Shown: one piece after another, positions 1 to 10,750 of the stretch
Numbering within the stretch: position 1 is the stretch's first letter
Layout of the letters: each line of letters opens with the position of its first letter
From: Parapristionchus giblindavisi
Taxonomy: Eukaryota; Nematoda; Chromadorea; Rhabditida; Diplogasteridae
Assembly (NCBI GenBank): GCA_943737045.1
Contig: CALSFV010000007.1
Span: forward strand, 149,001-213,000
Length of the DNA: 64,000 bases
Direction: 5' to 3'
Notes under the pieces: model-generated
Databases searched by the model: none
Told to the model about the DNA's origin: nothing
What the model saw: only the letters and a program-made list of their open reading frames with translations
Position numbers and translations under genes: made by a program

Positions 1-3000
1 ATGATCTTTGATCTTTGAACAATACGTATTATGTAAGTTGTTCACTGAATTAGTGTCATTACAGTGCCTACGAATTACTCGTGATTGGACCGAGGATCCC
101 AAGCGTCGAACGGGATTAATGCAGAAGGAGGTGAGTGTGGTCTTTCATATTTGCTCTTTTCGTAGTTTGTGGTCTGATCAATCAATCAAAACATTATTAA
201 TGTTAGTAGTTGGTTCGTATCCCACACGGTTTTGGTCAATTAGTCATCGATTTATATGAATTATACCAATCGATAATGTAGTAATTGGGCAAGGGTGAGA
301 GGAGTTTCTCTAGAAATGGGCAGGGAATCGTGTCGTAGCTAATTTATTGGTTTATGGTAGTTGAGCTAATTTATTGAATTAAAATGTAATATTGTTGATA
401 AGTCCATTAGAAGGATTTAGGATTATTTTAATTTCGTTTTTAGTATGATCTTTGATCTTTGAACAATACGTATTATGTAAGTTGTTCACTGAATTAGTGT
501 CATTACAGTGCCTGCGAATTACTCGTGATTGGACCGAGGATCCCAAGCGTCGAACGGGATTCATGCAGAAGGAGGTGAGTGTGGTCTTTCATTTTTGCTC
601 TTTTCGTAGTTTGTGGTCTGATCAATCAATCAAAACATTATTAATGTTAGTAGTTGGTTCGTATCCCACACGGTTTTGGTCAATTAGTCATCGATTTATA
701 TGAATTATACCAATCGATAATGTAGTAATTGGGCAAGGGTGAGAGGAGTTTCTCTAGAAATGGGCAGGGAATCGTGTCGTAGCTAATTTATTGGTTTATG
801 GTAGTTGAGCTAATTTATTGAATTAAAATGTAATATTGTTGATAAGTCTATTAGAAGGATTTAGGATTATTTTAAGTTCGTTTTTAGTATGATCTTTGAT
901 CTTTGAACAATACGTATTATGTAAGTTGTTCACTGAATTAGTGTCATTACAGTGCCTGCGAATTACTCGTGATTGGACCGAGGATCCCAAGCGTCGAACG
1001 GGATTCATGCAGAAGGAGGTGAGTGTGGTCTTTCATATTTGCTCTTTTCGTAGTTTGTGGTCTGATCAATCAATCAAAACATTATTAATGTTAGTAGTTG
1101 GTTCGTATCCCACACGGTTTTGGTCAATTAGTCATCGATTTATATGAATTATACCAATCGATAATGTAGTAATTGGGCAAGGGTGAGAGGAGTTTCTCTA
1201 GAAATGGGCAGGGAATCGTGTCGTAGCTAATTTATTGGTTTATGGTAGTTGAGCTAATTTATTGAATTAAAATGTAATATTGTTGATAAGTCTATTAGAA
1301 GGATTTAGGATTATTTTAATTTCGTTTTTAGTATGATCTTTGATCTTTGAACAATACGTATTATGTAAGTTGTTCACTGAATTAGTGTCATTACAGTGCC
1401 TACGAATTACTCGTGATTGGACCGAGGATCCCAAGCGTCGAACGGGATTAATGCAGAAGGAGGTGAGTGTGGTCTTTCATATTTGCTCTTTTCGTAGTTT
1501 GTGGTCTGATCAATCAATCAAAACATTATTAATGTTAGTAGTTGGTTCGTATCCCACACGGTTTTGGTCAATTAGTCATCGATTTATATGAATTATACCA
1601 ATCGATAATGTAGTAATTGGGCAAGGGTGAGAGGAGTTTCTCTAGAAATGGGCAGGGAATCGTGTCGTAGCTAATTTATTGGTTTATGGTAGTTGAGCTA
1701 ATTTATTGAATTAAAATGTAATATTGTTGATAAGTCTATTAGAAGGATTTAGGATTATTTTAATTTCGTTTTTAGTATGATCTTTGATCTTTGAACAATA
1801 CGTATTATGTAAGTTGTTCACTGAATTAGTGTCATTACAGTGCCTGCGAATTACTCGTGATTGGACCGAGGATCCCAAGCGTCGAACGGGATTCATGCAG
1901 AAGGAGGTGAGTGTGGTCTTTCATATTTGCTCTTTTCGTAGTTTGTGGTCTGATCAATCAATCAAAACATTATTAATGTTAGTAGTTGGTTCGTATCCCA
2001 CACGGTTTTGGTCAATTAGTCATCGATTTATATGAATTATACCAATCGATAATGTAGTAATTGGGCAAGGGTGAGAGGAGTTTCTCTAGAAATGGGCAGG
2101 GAATCGTGTCGTAGCTAATTTATTGGTTTATGGTAGTTGAGCTAATTTATTGAATTAAAATGTAATATTGTTGATAAGTCTATTAGAAGGATTTAGGATT
2201 ATTTTAATTTCGTTTTTAGTATGATCTTTGATCTTTGAACAATACGTATTATGTAAGTTGTTCACTGAATTAGTGTCATTACAGTGCCTGCGAATTACTC
2301 GTGATTGGACCGAGGATCCCAAGCGTCGAACGGGATTAATGCAGAAGGAGGTGAGTGTGGTCTTTCATATTTGCTCTTTTCGTAGTTTGTGGTCTGATCA
2401 ATCAATCAAAACATTATTAATGTTAGTAGTTGGTTCGTATCCCACACGGTTTTGGTCAATTAGTCATCGATTTATATGAATTATACCAATCGATAATGTA
2501 GTAATTGGGCAAGGGTGAGAGGAGTTTCTCTAGAAATGGGCAGGGAGTCGTGTCGTAGCTAATTTATTGGTTTATGGTAGTTGAGCTAATTTATTGAATT
2601 AAAATGTAATATTGTTGATAAGTCCATTAGAAGGATTTAGGATTATTTTAATTTCGTTTTTAGTTTGATCTTTGATCTTTGAACAATACGTATTATGTAA
2701 GTTGTTCACTGAATTAGTGTCATTACAGTGCCTGCGAATTACTCGTGATTGGACCGAGGATCCCAAGCGTCGAACGGGATTCATGCAGAAGGAGGTGAGT
2801 GTGGTCTTTCATATTTGCTCTTTTCGTAGTTTGTGGTCTGATCAATCAATCAAAACATTATTAATGTTAGTAGTTGGTTCATATCCCACACGGTTTTGGT
2901 CAATTAGTCATCGATTTATATGAATTATACCAATCGATAATGTAGTAATTGGGCAAGGGTGAGAGGAGTTTCTCTAGAAATGGGCAGGGAATCGTGTCGT

Positions 3001-5275
3001 AGCTAATTTATTGGTTTATGGTAGTTGAGCTAATTTATTGAATTAAAATGTAATATTGTTGATAAGTCTATTAGAAGGATTTAGGATTATTTTAATTTCG
3101 TTTTTAGTATGATCTTTGATCTTTGAACAATACGTATTATGTAAGTTGTTCACTGAATTAGTGTCATTACAGTGCCTGCGAATTACTCGTGATTGGACCG
3201 AGGATCCCAAGCGTCGAACGGGATTCATGCAGAAGGAGGTGAGTGTGGTCTTTCATATTTGCTCTTTTCGTAGTTTGTGGTCTGATCAATCAATCAAAAC
3301 ATTATTAATGTTAGTAGTTGGTTCGTATCCCACACGGTTTTGGTCAATTAGTCATCGATTTATATGAATTATACCAATCGATAATGTAGTAATTGGGCAA
3401 GGGTGAGAGGAGTTTCTCTAGAAATGGGCAGGGAATCGTGTCGTAGCTAATTTATTGGTTTATGGTAGTTGAGCTAATTTATTGAATTAAAATGTAATAT
3501 TGTTGATAAGTCTATTAGAAGGATTTAGGATTATTTTAATTTCGTTTTTAGTATGATCTTTGATCTTTGAACAATACGTATTATGTAAGTTGTTCACTGA
3601 ATTAGTGTCATTACAGTGCCTACGAATTACTCGTGATTGGACCGAGGATCCCAAGTGTCGAACGGGATTAATGCAGAAGGAGGTGAGTGTGGTCTTTCAT
3701 ATTTGCTCTTTTCGTAGTTTGTGGTCTGATCAATCAATCAAAACATTATTAATGTTAGTAGTTGGTTCGTATCCCACACGGTTTTGGTCAATTAGTCATC
3801 GATTTATATGAATTATACCAATCGATAATGTAGTAATTGGGCAAGGGTGAGAGGAGTTTCTCTAGAAATGGGCAGGGAATCGTGTCGTAGCTAATTTATT
3901 GGTTTATGGTAGTTGAGCTAATTTATTGAATTAAAATGTAATATTGTTGATAAGTCCATTAGAAGGATTTAGGATTATTTTAATTTCGTTTTTAGTATGA
4001 TCTTTGATCTTTGAACAATACGTATTATGTAAGTTGTTCACTGAATTAGTGTCATTACAGTGCCTGCGAATTACTCGTGATTGGACCGAGGATCCCAAGC
4101 GTCGAACGGGATTCATGCAGAAGGAGGTGAGTGTGGTCTTTCATTTTTGCTCTTTTCGTAGTTTGTGGTCTGATCAATCAATCAAAACATTACTAATGTT
4201 AGTAGCTGGTTCGTATCCCACACGGTTTTGGTCAATTAGTCATCGATTTATATGAATTATACCAATCGATAATGTAGTAATTGGGCAAGGGTGAGATGAG
4301 TTTCTCTAGAAATGGGCAGGGAATCGTGTCGTAGCTAATTTATTGGTTTATGGTAGTTGAGCTAATTTATTGAATTAAAATGTAATATTGTTGATAAGTC
4401 TATTAGAAGGATTTAGGATTATTTTAATTTCGTTTTTAGTATGATCTTTGATCTTTGAACAATACGTATTATGTAAGTTGTTCACTGAATTAGTGTCATT
4501 ACAGTGCCTACGAATTACTCGTGATTGGACCGAGGATCCCAAGCGTCGAACGGGATTAATGCAGAAGGAGGTGAGTGTGGTCTTTCATATTTGCTCTTTT
4601 CGTAGTTTGTGGTCTGATCAATCAATCAAAACATTATTAATGTTAGTAGTTGGTTCGTATCCCACACGGTTTTGGTCAATTAGTCATCGATTTATATGAA
4701 TTATACCAATCGATAATGTAGTAATTGGGCAAGGGTGAGAGGAGTTTCTCTAGAAATGGGCAGGGAATCGTGTCGTAGCTAATTTATTGGTTTATGGTAG
4801 TTGAGCTAATTTATTGAATTAAAATGTAATATTGTTGATAAGTCCATTAGAAGGATTTAGGATTATTTTAATTTCGTTTTTAGTATGATCTTTGATCTTT
4901 GAACAATACGTATTATGTAAGTTGTTCACTGAATTAGTGTCATTACAGTGCCTGCGAATTACTCGTGATTGGACCGAGGATCCCAAGCGTCGAACGGGAT
5001 TCATGCAGAAGGAGGTGAGTGTGGTCTTTCATTTTTGCTCTTTTCGTAGTTTGTGGTCTGATCAATCAATCAAAACATTACTAATGTTAGTAGCTGGTTC
5101 GTATCCCACACGGTTTTGGTCAATTAGTCATCGATTTATATGAATTATACCAATCGATAATGTAGTAATTGGGCAAGGGTGAGAGGAGTTTCTCTAGAAA
5201 TGGGCAGGGAATCGTGTCGTAGCTAATTTATTGGTTTATGGTAGTTGAGCTAATTTATTGAATTAAAATGTAATA
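1..5275 (+). repeat. 444-bp satellite array, block A
   Basis: Twelve head-to-tail monomers start at 1, 445, 889 and every 444 bp to 4885; the last is cut at its base 391 by a MITE. Each monomer opens with a doubled GATCTTT motif and carries at bases 65-130 an exon-like 66-nt stretch between ATTACAG and GTGAGT. Sequence variants sort the monomers into classes: TTAATG or TTCATG before the donor, CATATTTGC or CATTTTTGC after it, and AGTTCG or ATTTCG near the end. The series at 1, 445, 889 and 1333 recurs at 20803-22578 and 25457-27158, which shows higher-order duplication. The 83-codon frame spanning each monomer crosses the predicted intron and is not taken as a gene. Confidence 0.97.
65..130 (+). 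CDS. exon-like unit carried by each 444-bp monomer (first copy)
   Basis: This is the first of about 90 copies of a 22-codon open stretch. It is preceded by CATTACAG (acceptor) and followed by GTGAGT (consensus donor, reading AAGGAG|GTGAGT). It begins CLRITRDW and ends MQKE. Both boundaries fall between codons, so the exon is symmetric (phase 0-0) and can be skipped or repeated without changing frame. The polypyrimidine tract before the acceptor is poor. Position 64 of every monomer ends the acceptor, so copy n lies at monomer start +64 to +129. I do not recognise the protein. Whether any copy is spliced into mRNA cannot be judged from DNA. Confidence 0.55.
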
Positions 5276-5774
5276 CACTCACAGCGAACTGTCTCATATA
5301 TGAGACACTCAGTGACGAAGTAAGCTTGATTCGCGACTGAGTGATTCACATATGAGACAATTGGAGTGGCTAAGGCCGTAAGCGAGGGTAGAGAGCAATG
5401 AGACAATTGGTGTCTCATATTTGAGAGACTCACCTACTCTTTTAACTAGAGTAAGAGTAAACGTATTATTGGCAAAAGATTTTGCTCGGAGTGGGTATCG
5501 AACTAGCACGGGAACATGCTTCCGCACTCTAGTCAAGCACCCTACCCACTGCGCTACCTGGACATGAACTCACACAGAACAGAACTCAATGACTATACGA
5601 GAGGGAGGCGCGCAACTCTTGTCTCATTAGCCAGACACCGTGAGACACTGATTGTCTCATAACTGCTTTGAGTCATCAACTGTCTCACATGTGAGACACA
5701 CCGCAATGATGAGCCAATTTTTTCCGAGACAATCTAGTGAGACATTCACTATCTAAGTCATTTCGCTGTGAGTG
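5276..5774. mobile_element. TA-flanked MITE with tRNA-like core
   Basis: The 499-bp insertion starts CACTCACAGCGAA and ends with its exact reverse complement, giving 13-bp terminal inverted repeats. A TA dinucleotide lies on each side (5274-5275 and 5775-5776), and removing the element and one TA restores the monomer. A TA duplication is typical of Tc1/mariner-type transposition. The CAC start would also suit CACTA-like elements, so the superfamily is open. No transposase frame is present. TGTCTCA or its complement TGAGACA occurs about a dozen times, often as back-to-back palindromes, in the two flanking thirds. The centre holds a tRNA-like sequence on the minus strand. Confidence 0.88.
5484..5563 (-). 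pseudogene. tRNA-like sequence (SINE head or tRNA relic) inside MITE
   Basis: The minus strand reads GTCCAGGTAGCGCAGTGGGT at its 5' end. It contains a good A-box (TAGCGCAGTGGG, 5544-5556) and a B-box-like AGTTCGATACC (5494-5504), the two internal RNA polymerase III promoter elements. The D-arm can pair (GCGC with GTGC). The acceptor 3' strand (TCCGAGC) does not pair with the 5' strand, and the T-stem is degenerate, so this is not a working tRNA. It is best read as a tRNA-derived SINE head or tRNA relic captured by, or co-opted in, the MITE. Confidence 0.6.
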
Positions 5775-6804
5775 TATTGTTGATAAGTCTATTAGAAGGA
5801 TTTAGGATTATTTTAATTTCGTTTTTAGTTTGATCTTTGATCTTTGAACAATACGTATTATGTAAGTTGTTCACTGAATTAGTGTCATTACAGTGCCTGC
5901 GAATTACTCGTGATTGGACCGAGGATCCCAAGCGTCGAACGGGATTAATGCAGAAGGAGGTGAGTGTGGTCTTTCATATTTGCTCTTTTCGTAGTTTGTG
6001 GTCTGATCAATCAATCAAAACATTATTAATGTTAGTAGTTGGTTCGTATCCCACACGGTTTTGGTCAATTAGTCATCGATTTATATGAATTATACCAATC
6101 GATAATGTAGTAATTGGGCAAGGGTGAGAGGAGTTTCTCTAGAAATGGGCAGGGAGTGGTGTCGTAGCTAATTTATTGGTTTATGGTAGTTGAGCTAATT
6201 TATTGAATTAAAATGTAATATTGTTGATAAGTCCATTAGAAGGATTTAGGATTATTTTAATTTCGTTTTTAGTTTGATCTTTGATCTTTGAACAATACGT
6301 ATTATGTAAGTTGTTCACTGAATTAGTGTCATTACAGTGCCTGCGAATTACTCGTGATTGGACCGAGGATCCCAAGCGTCGAACGGGATTAATGCAGAAG
6401 GAGGTGAGTGTGGTCTTTCATATTTGCTCTTTTCGTAGTTTGTGGTCTGATCAATCAATCAAAACATTATTAATGTTAGTAGTTGGTTCGTATCCCACAC
6501 GGTTTTGGTCAATTAGTCATCGATTTATATGAATTATACCAATCGATAATGTAGTAATTGGGCAAGGGTGAGAGGAGTTTCTCTAGAAATGGGCAGGGAG
6601 TCGTGTCGTAGCTAATTTATTGGTTTATGGTAGTTGAGCTAATTTATTGAATTAAAATGTAATATTGTTGATAAGTCCATTAGAAGGATTTAGGATTATT
6701 TTATTTTCGTTTTTAGTATGATCTTTGATCTTTGAACAATACGTATTATGTAAGTTGTTCACTGAATTAGTGTCATTACAGTGCCTGCGAATTACTCGTG
6801 ATTG
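5775..6804 (+). repeat. 444-bp satellite array, block B
   Basis: The monomer interrupted by the MITE resumes for about 53 bp. Complete monomers follow at 5830 and 6274, then a partial one from 6718 that stops abruptly within the exon at GTGATTG (6804), where an inverted segment begins. Confidence 0.96.
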
Positions 6805-6845
6805 AACTTACATAATACGTATTGTTCAAAGATCAAAGATCAAAC
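6805..6845 (-). repeat. inverted 41-bp satellite fragment at a rearrangement junction
   Basis: This segment is the reverse complement of monomer bases about 1-41 (the doubled GATCTTT motif through TGTAAGTT). It can fold back on the direct copy that starts at 6718, with a loop of about 45-50 nt. It joins the interior of a long-form unit at TGAATTTAAATG. The structure suits a replication template switch or fold-back repair that also deleted the first part of the long unit. Confidence 0.9.
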
Positions 6846-6846
6846 T

Positions 6847-7792
6847 TGAATTTAAATGAAGTATGAAAGATTTTATTGAAGATATTAGCGCCCGAGTGCG
6901 GCTACCGTATCCTGTACAAGAAGCGCTGCAGGAAGCTCATGGTGTACGATGGACGCTGATTGATTATTGATTGCCTGGTTTATTTATTTATTGATTGATT
7001 GATTTCGTGACCTCACTCATTTACACATTCACATTTCTTACTGTTCATATGTTGGTACTCGTTGGTCTCATGATTATTGATTGATTTGATGGAATAAATC
7101 GATTAATTTTCACACCTTGCTATGTTTTTCGTTGACCAGTTTTTGTGTCGACACGATCACTCTTATGTATTTAAAGGAGGAAAAGTGATGTAATGAATTC
7201 ATAGATTGTTCTGAAAACCGTATTATGTTGAACTGTGTGTTCCTTTACTTAATTCTTTTTCAAATAGTTTTAATATTGTAATAAAAATATCATTATTAAT
7301 CATAAAATATCATTATTAATTTATAAAAATATCATTATTTATTATCTTCGCAATACAGTATGGTATTCGGACAGGACTCGTGGTTCCACAACTTCACGCA
7401 GTGTATCGCGCGCACCATATCGCCCGAGGTACGTTAGGCTCAATGTAGATATCGATTTTCTGAATAAAATCAATATTTTGTGTTTAATTTGATCTTTGAT
7501 ATTTGAAGAAAACATATTATTTCTCCCGTAGCCATGCTTATCTCAAGGGTAGTACTTGAGGTTCGTATCCCACACGATTTTTTTTCAATTAGTTATCGAA
7601 TGATTGTATAATATCAATCGATAATGTAGTAATTGGGCAAAGGTGCGATGAGTTTCTCTAGAAATGGGCAGGGAATCGTGTCGTAGCTAATTTATTGGTT
7701 TATGGTAGTTGAGCTAATTTATTGAATTAAAATGTAATATTGTTGATAAGTCTATTAGAAGGATTTAGGATTATTTTAATTTCGTTTTTAGT
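6847..7792 (+). repeat. truncated long-form satellite unit
   Basis: It matches the long unit at 9569-11114 from base 10169 onward at a constant offset of 3,322 bp. The first 600 bp, including the VRLF terminal exon, are missing. It retains the RPB12 exon (6889-6959), the MVFGQDSW exon (7360-7428, donor GTACGT at 7429) and the diverged copy of the monomer's second half. An AATAAA lies about 135 bp after the RPB12 stop. Confidence 0.93.
6889..6959 (+). pseudogene. RPB12: RPB12 (POLR2K-like) last-exon fragment, copy 1
   Basis: The last 21 codons read ECGYRILYKKR, then CRK, then LMVYDGR and a TGA stop. This is the C-terminus of the small zinc-ribbon subunit shared by RNA polymerases I, II and III (RPB12/ABC10-alpha). 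The ECGYR cysteine is one ligand of the second zinc knuckle. The upstream part with the first CxxC knuckle is absent, and the codons just before E do not give the expected cysteine, so only a C-terminal stub is present. An AG immediately before CGCCCGAG could be the acceptor, or the repeat boundary may cut inside the exon. Similarity was judged by eye. Confidence 0.75.
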
Positions 7793-9568
7793 ATGATCTT
7801 TGATCTTTGAACAATACGTATTATGTAAGTTGTTCACTGAATTAGTGTCATTACAGTGCCTACGAATTACTCGTGATTGGACCGAGGATCCCAAGCGTCG
7901 AACGGGATTAATGCAGAAGGAGGTGAGTGTGGTCTTTCATATTTGCTCTTTTCGTAGTTTGTGGTCTGATCAATCAATCAAAACATTATTAATGTTAGTA
8001 GTTGGTTCGTATCCCACACGGTTTTGGTCAATTAGTCATCGATTTATATGAATTATACCAATCGATAATGTAGTAATTGGGCAAGGGTGAGAGGAGTTTC
8101 TCTAGAAATGGGCAGGGAATCGTGTCGTTGCTAATTTATTGGTTTATGGTAGTTGAGCTAATTTATTGAATTAAAATGTAATATTGTTGATAAGTCCATT
8201 AGAAGGATTTAGGATTATTTTAATTTCGTTTTTAGTATGATCTTTGATCTTTGAACAATACGTATTATGTAAGTTGTTCACTGAATTAGTGTCATTACAG
8301 TGCCTGCGAATTACTCGTGATTGGACCGAGGATCCCAAGCGTCGAACGGGATTCATGCAGAAGGAGGTGAGTGTGGTCTTTCATTTTTGCTCTTTTCGTA
8401 GTTTGTGGTCTGATCAATCAATCAAAACATTACTAATGTTAGTAGCTGGTTCGTATCCCACACGGTTTTGGTCAATTAGTCATCGATTTATATGAATTAT
8501 ACCAATCGATAATGTAGTAATTGGGCAAGGGTGAGAGGAGTTTCTCTAGAAATGGGCAGGGAATCGTGTCGTAGCTAATTTATTGGTTTATGGTAGTTGA
8601 GCTAATTTATTGAATTAAAATGTAATATTGTTGATAAGTCTATTAGAAGGATTTAGGATTATTTTAATTTCGTTTTTAGTTTGATCTTTGATCTTTGAAC
8701 AATACGTATTATGTAAGTTGTTCACTGAATTAGTGTCATTACAGTGCCTGCGAATTACTCGTGATTGGACCGAGGATCCCAAGCGTCGAACGGGATTAAT
8801 GCAGAAGGAGGTGAGTGTGGTCTTTCATATTTGCTCTTTTCGTAGTTTGTGGTCTGATCAATCAATCAAAACATTATTAATGTTAGTAGTTGGTTCGTAT
8901 CCCACACGGTTTTGGTCAATTAGTCATCGATTTATATGAATTATACCAATCGATAATGTAGTAATTGGGCAAGGGTGAGAGGAGTTTCTCTAGAAATGGG
9001 CAGGGAGTCGTGTCGTAGCTAATTTATTGGTTTATGGTAGTTGAGCTAATTTATTGAATTAAAATGTAATATTGTTGATAAGTCTATTAGAAGGATTTAG
9101 GATTATTTTAATTTCGTTTTTAGTATGATCTTTGATCTTTGAACAATACGTATTATGTAAGTTGTTCACTGAATTAGTGTCATTACAGTGCCTGCGAATT
9201 ACTCGTGATTGGACCGAGGATCCCAACCGTCGAACGGGATTCATGCAGAAGGAGGTGAGTGTGGTCTTTCATATTTGCTCTTTTCGTAGTTTGTGGTCTG
9301 ATCAATCAATCAAAACATTATTAATGTTAGTAGTTGGTTCGTATCCCACACGGTTTTGGTCAATTAGTCATCGATTTATATGAATTATACCAATCGATAA
9401 TGTAGTAATTGGGCAAGGGTGAGAGGAGTTTCTCTAGAAATGGGCAGGGAATCGTGTCGTAGCTAATTTATTGGTTTATGGTAGTTGAGCTAATTTATTG
9501 AATTAAAATGTAATATTGTTGATAAGTCTATTAGAAGGATTTAGGATTATTTTAATTTCGTTTTTAGT
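7793..9568 (+). repeat. 444-bp satellite array, block C
   Basis: Four monomers start at 7793, 8237, 8681 and 9125. The last carries the CCCAACCGTCG variant (Lys to Asn in the exon) that also marks the monomer half of the long units at 9569, 16593, 22579 and 32243. It looks like the immediate relative of the long form. Confidence 0.96.
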
Positions 9569-9936
9569 ATGATCTTTGATCTTTGAACAATACGTATTAT
9601 GTAAGTTGTTCACTGAATTAGTGTCATTACAGTGCCTGCGAATTACTCGTGATTGGACCGAGGATCCCAACCGTCGAACGGGATTCATGCAGAAGGAGGT
9701 GAGTGTGGTCTTTCATATTTGCTCTTTTCGTAGTTTGTGGTCTGATCAATCAATCAAAACATTATGGGGTAAATGGTGAGAGGAGGAGAGGAAATACTCT
9801 ATAAATTAGCAGGGAAGTGAATTTGGCCGCGTTGAAGTTGTTACAATTGGAGTATGAAGAATAGCAGGAGGTATAAACGCGTTCTTTGATTTTTTGCCTT
9901 TGATCTTTGATCTTTAATCTCTGATCTTAAATTTAG

Positions 9937-9978
9937 GTGCGTCTCTTTGACGAATCGGTCATTCTGGATCCTAAGTAG
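9937..9978 (+). CDS. terminal exon, VRLFDESVILDPK-stop
   Basis: The stretch follows CTTAAATTTAG and opens in phase 0, matching the phase in which the internal exon at 9633-9698 ends (GAG|GTGAGT, 9699). The implied intron is 238 nt. It encodes 13 residues and TAG. Past the TAG the same frame stays open for 17 more codons rich in Lys and Arg (AKKRKGKQRKAILKTLS) before TGA. That suggests the ancestral protein was longer and the TAG arose before amplification. All six copies have the TAG: 9937, 16961, 22947, 32611, 50377 and 55920. I do not recognise the protein. Confidence 0.5.
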   Translation: MRLFDESVILDPK

Positions 9979-10210
9979 GCAAAGAAGAGAAAGGGCAAAC
10001 AGCGTAAGGCTATACTGAAGACTCTTAGTTGATGATCTACTAATCGATAATCAATCGATATCTTCCCAATTATCAATAGGTCACTTATTATGTTAGTTCC
10101 CATGAAATTGTTACTCTACCTGATTTGTGTTGTTTGTTTATATTTCAATTGTTACATTGTTGTTATCGTGAATTTAAATGAAGTATGAAAGATTTTATTG
10201 AAGATATTAG

Positions 10211-10281
10211 CGCCCGAGTGCGGCTACCGTATCCTGTACAAGAAGCGCTGCAGGAAGCTCATGGTGTACGATGGACGCTGA
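10211..10281 (+). pseudogene. RPB12: RPB12 last-exon fragment, copy 2
   Basis: It is identical in the coding stub to the copy at 6889. It lies 233 bp after the VRLF stop and 400 bp before the MVFGQDSW exon. The original locus order was therefore probably RPB12 end, then the start of the unrecognised gene, a spacing compatible with closely packed or operonic genes. Confidence 0.75.
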
Positions 10282-10681
10282 TTGATTATTGATTGCCTGG
10301 TTTATTTATTTATTGATTGATTGATTTCGTGACCTCACTCATTTACACATTCACATTTCTTACTGTTCATATGTTGGTACTCGTTGGTCTCATGATTATT
10401 GATTGATTTGATGGAATAAATCGATTAATTTTCACACCTTGCTATGTTTTTCGTTGACCAGTTTTTGTGTCGACACGATCACTCTTATGTATTTAAAGGA
10501 GGAAAAGTGATGTAATGAATTCATAGATTGTTCTAAAAACCGTATTATGTTGAACTGTGTGTTCCTTTACTTAATTCTTTTTCAAATAGTTTTAATATTG
10601 TAATAAAAATATCATTATTAATCATAAAATATCATTATTAATTTATAAAAATATCATTATTTATTATCTTCGCAATACAGT

Positions 10682-10750
10682 ATGGTATTCGGACAGGACT
10701 CGTGGTTCCACAACTTCACGCAGTGTATCGCGCGCACCATATCGCCCGAG
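10682..10750 (+). CDS. 5' exon candidate beginning MVFGQDSW
   Basis: The 23 codons run from ATG to GAG, starting MVFGQDSWFHNF and ending RTISPE. They are followed by GTACGT, a strong donor in phase 0. The ATG is one base after TTCGCAATACAG, which looks like a splice acceptor. That suits a spliced-leader trans-splicing site just before a start codon, or an internal exon. The next phase-0 exon is the monomer exon at 11179-11244, across a 428-nt intron. Copies lie at 7360, 17706, 23692, 33356, 51123 and 56665. No known family is recognised. Confidence 0.5.

Noticed and set aside
8..259. 83-codon frame repeated in nearly every monomer (MIFEQYVLCK...)
   Set aside because: It crosses a strong donor GTGAGT and has no coding-like conservation outside the 22-codon exon. 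The count reflects the repeat, not a gene family.
379..564. 61-codon minus-strand frame repeated through the array
   Set aside because: It is antisense to the exon and monomer start, with no recognisable domain. It is a shadow of the conserved repeat.
5484..5563. Functional tRNA gene
   Set aside because: A and B boxes are present, but the acceptor and T stems do not pair and no clean anticodon arm can be assigned.
10492..10515. AAAGGAGGAAAAGTGATG, looking like a ribosome binding site before an ATG
   Set aside because: The ATG is followed at once by TAA and the context is eukaryotic. Likewise AAGGAGGTGAGT in each monomer is an exon/donor boundary, not a Shine-Dalgarno site.
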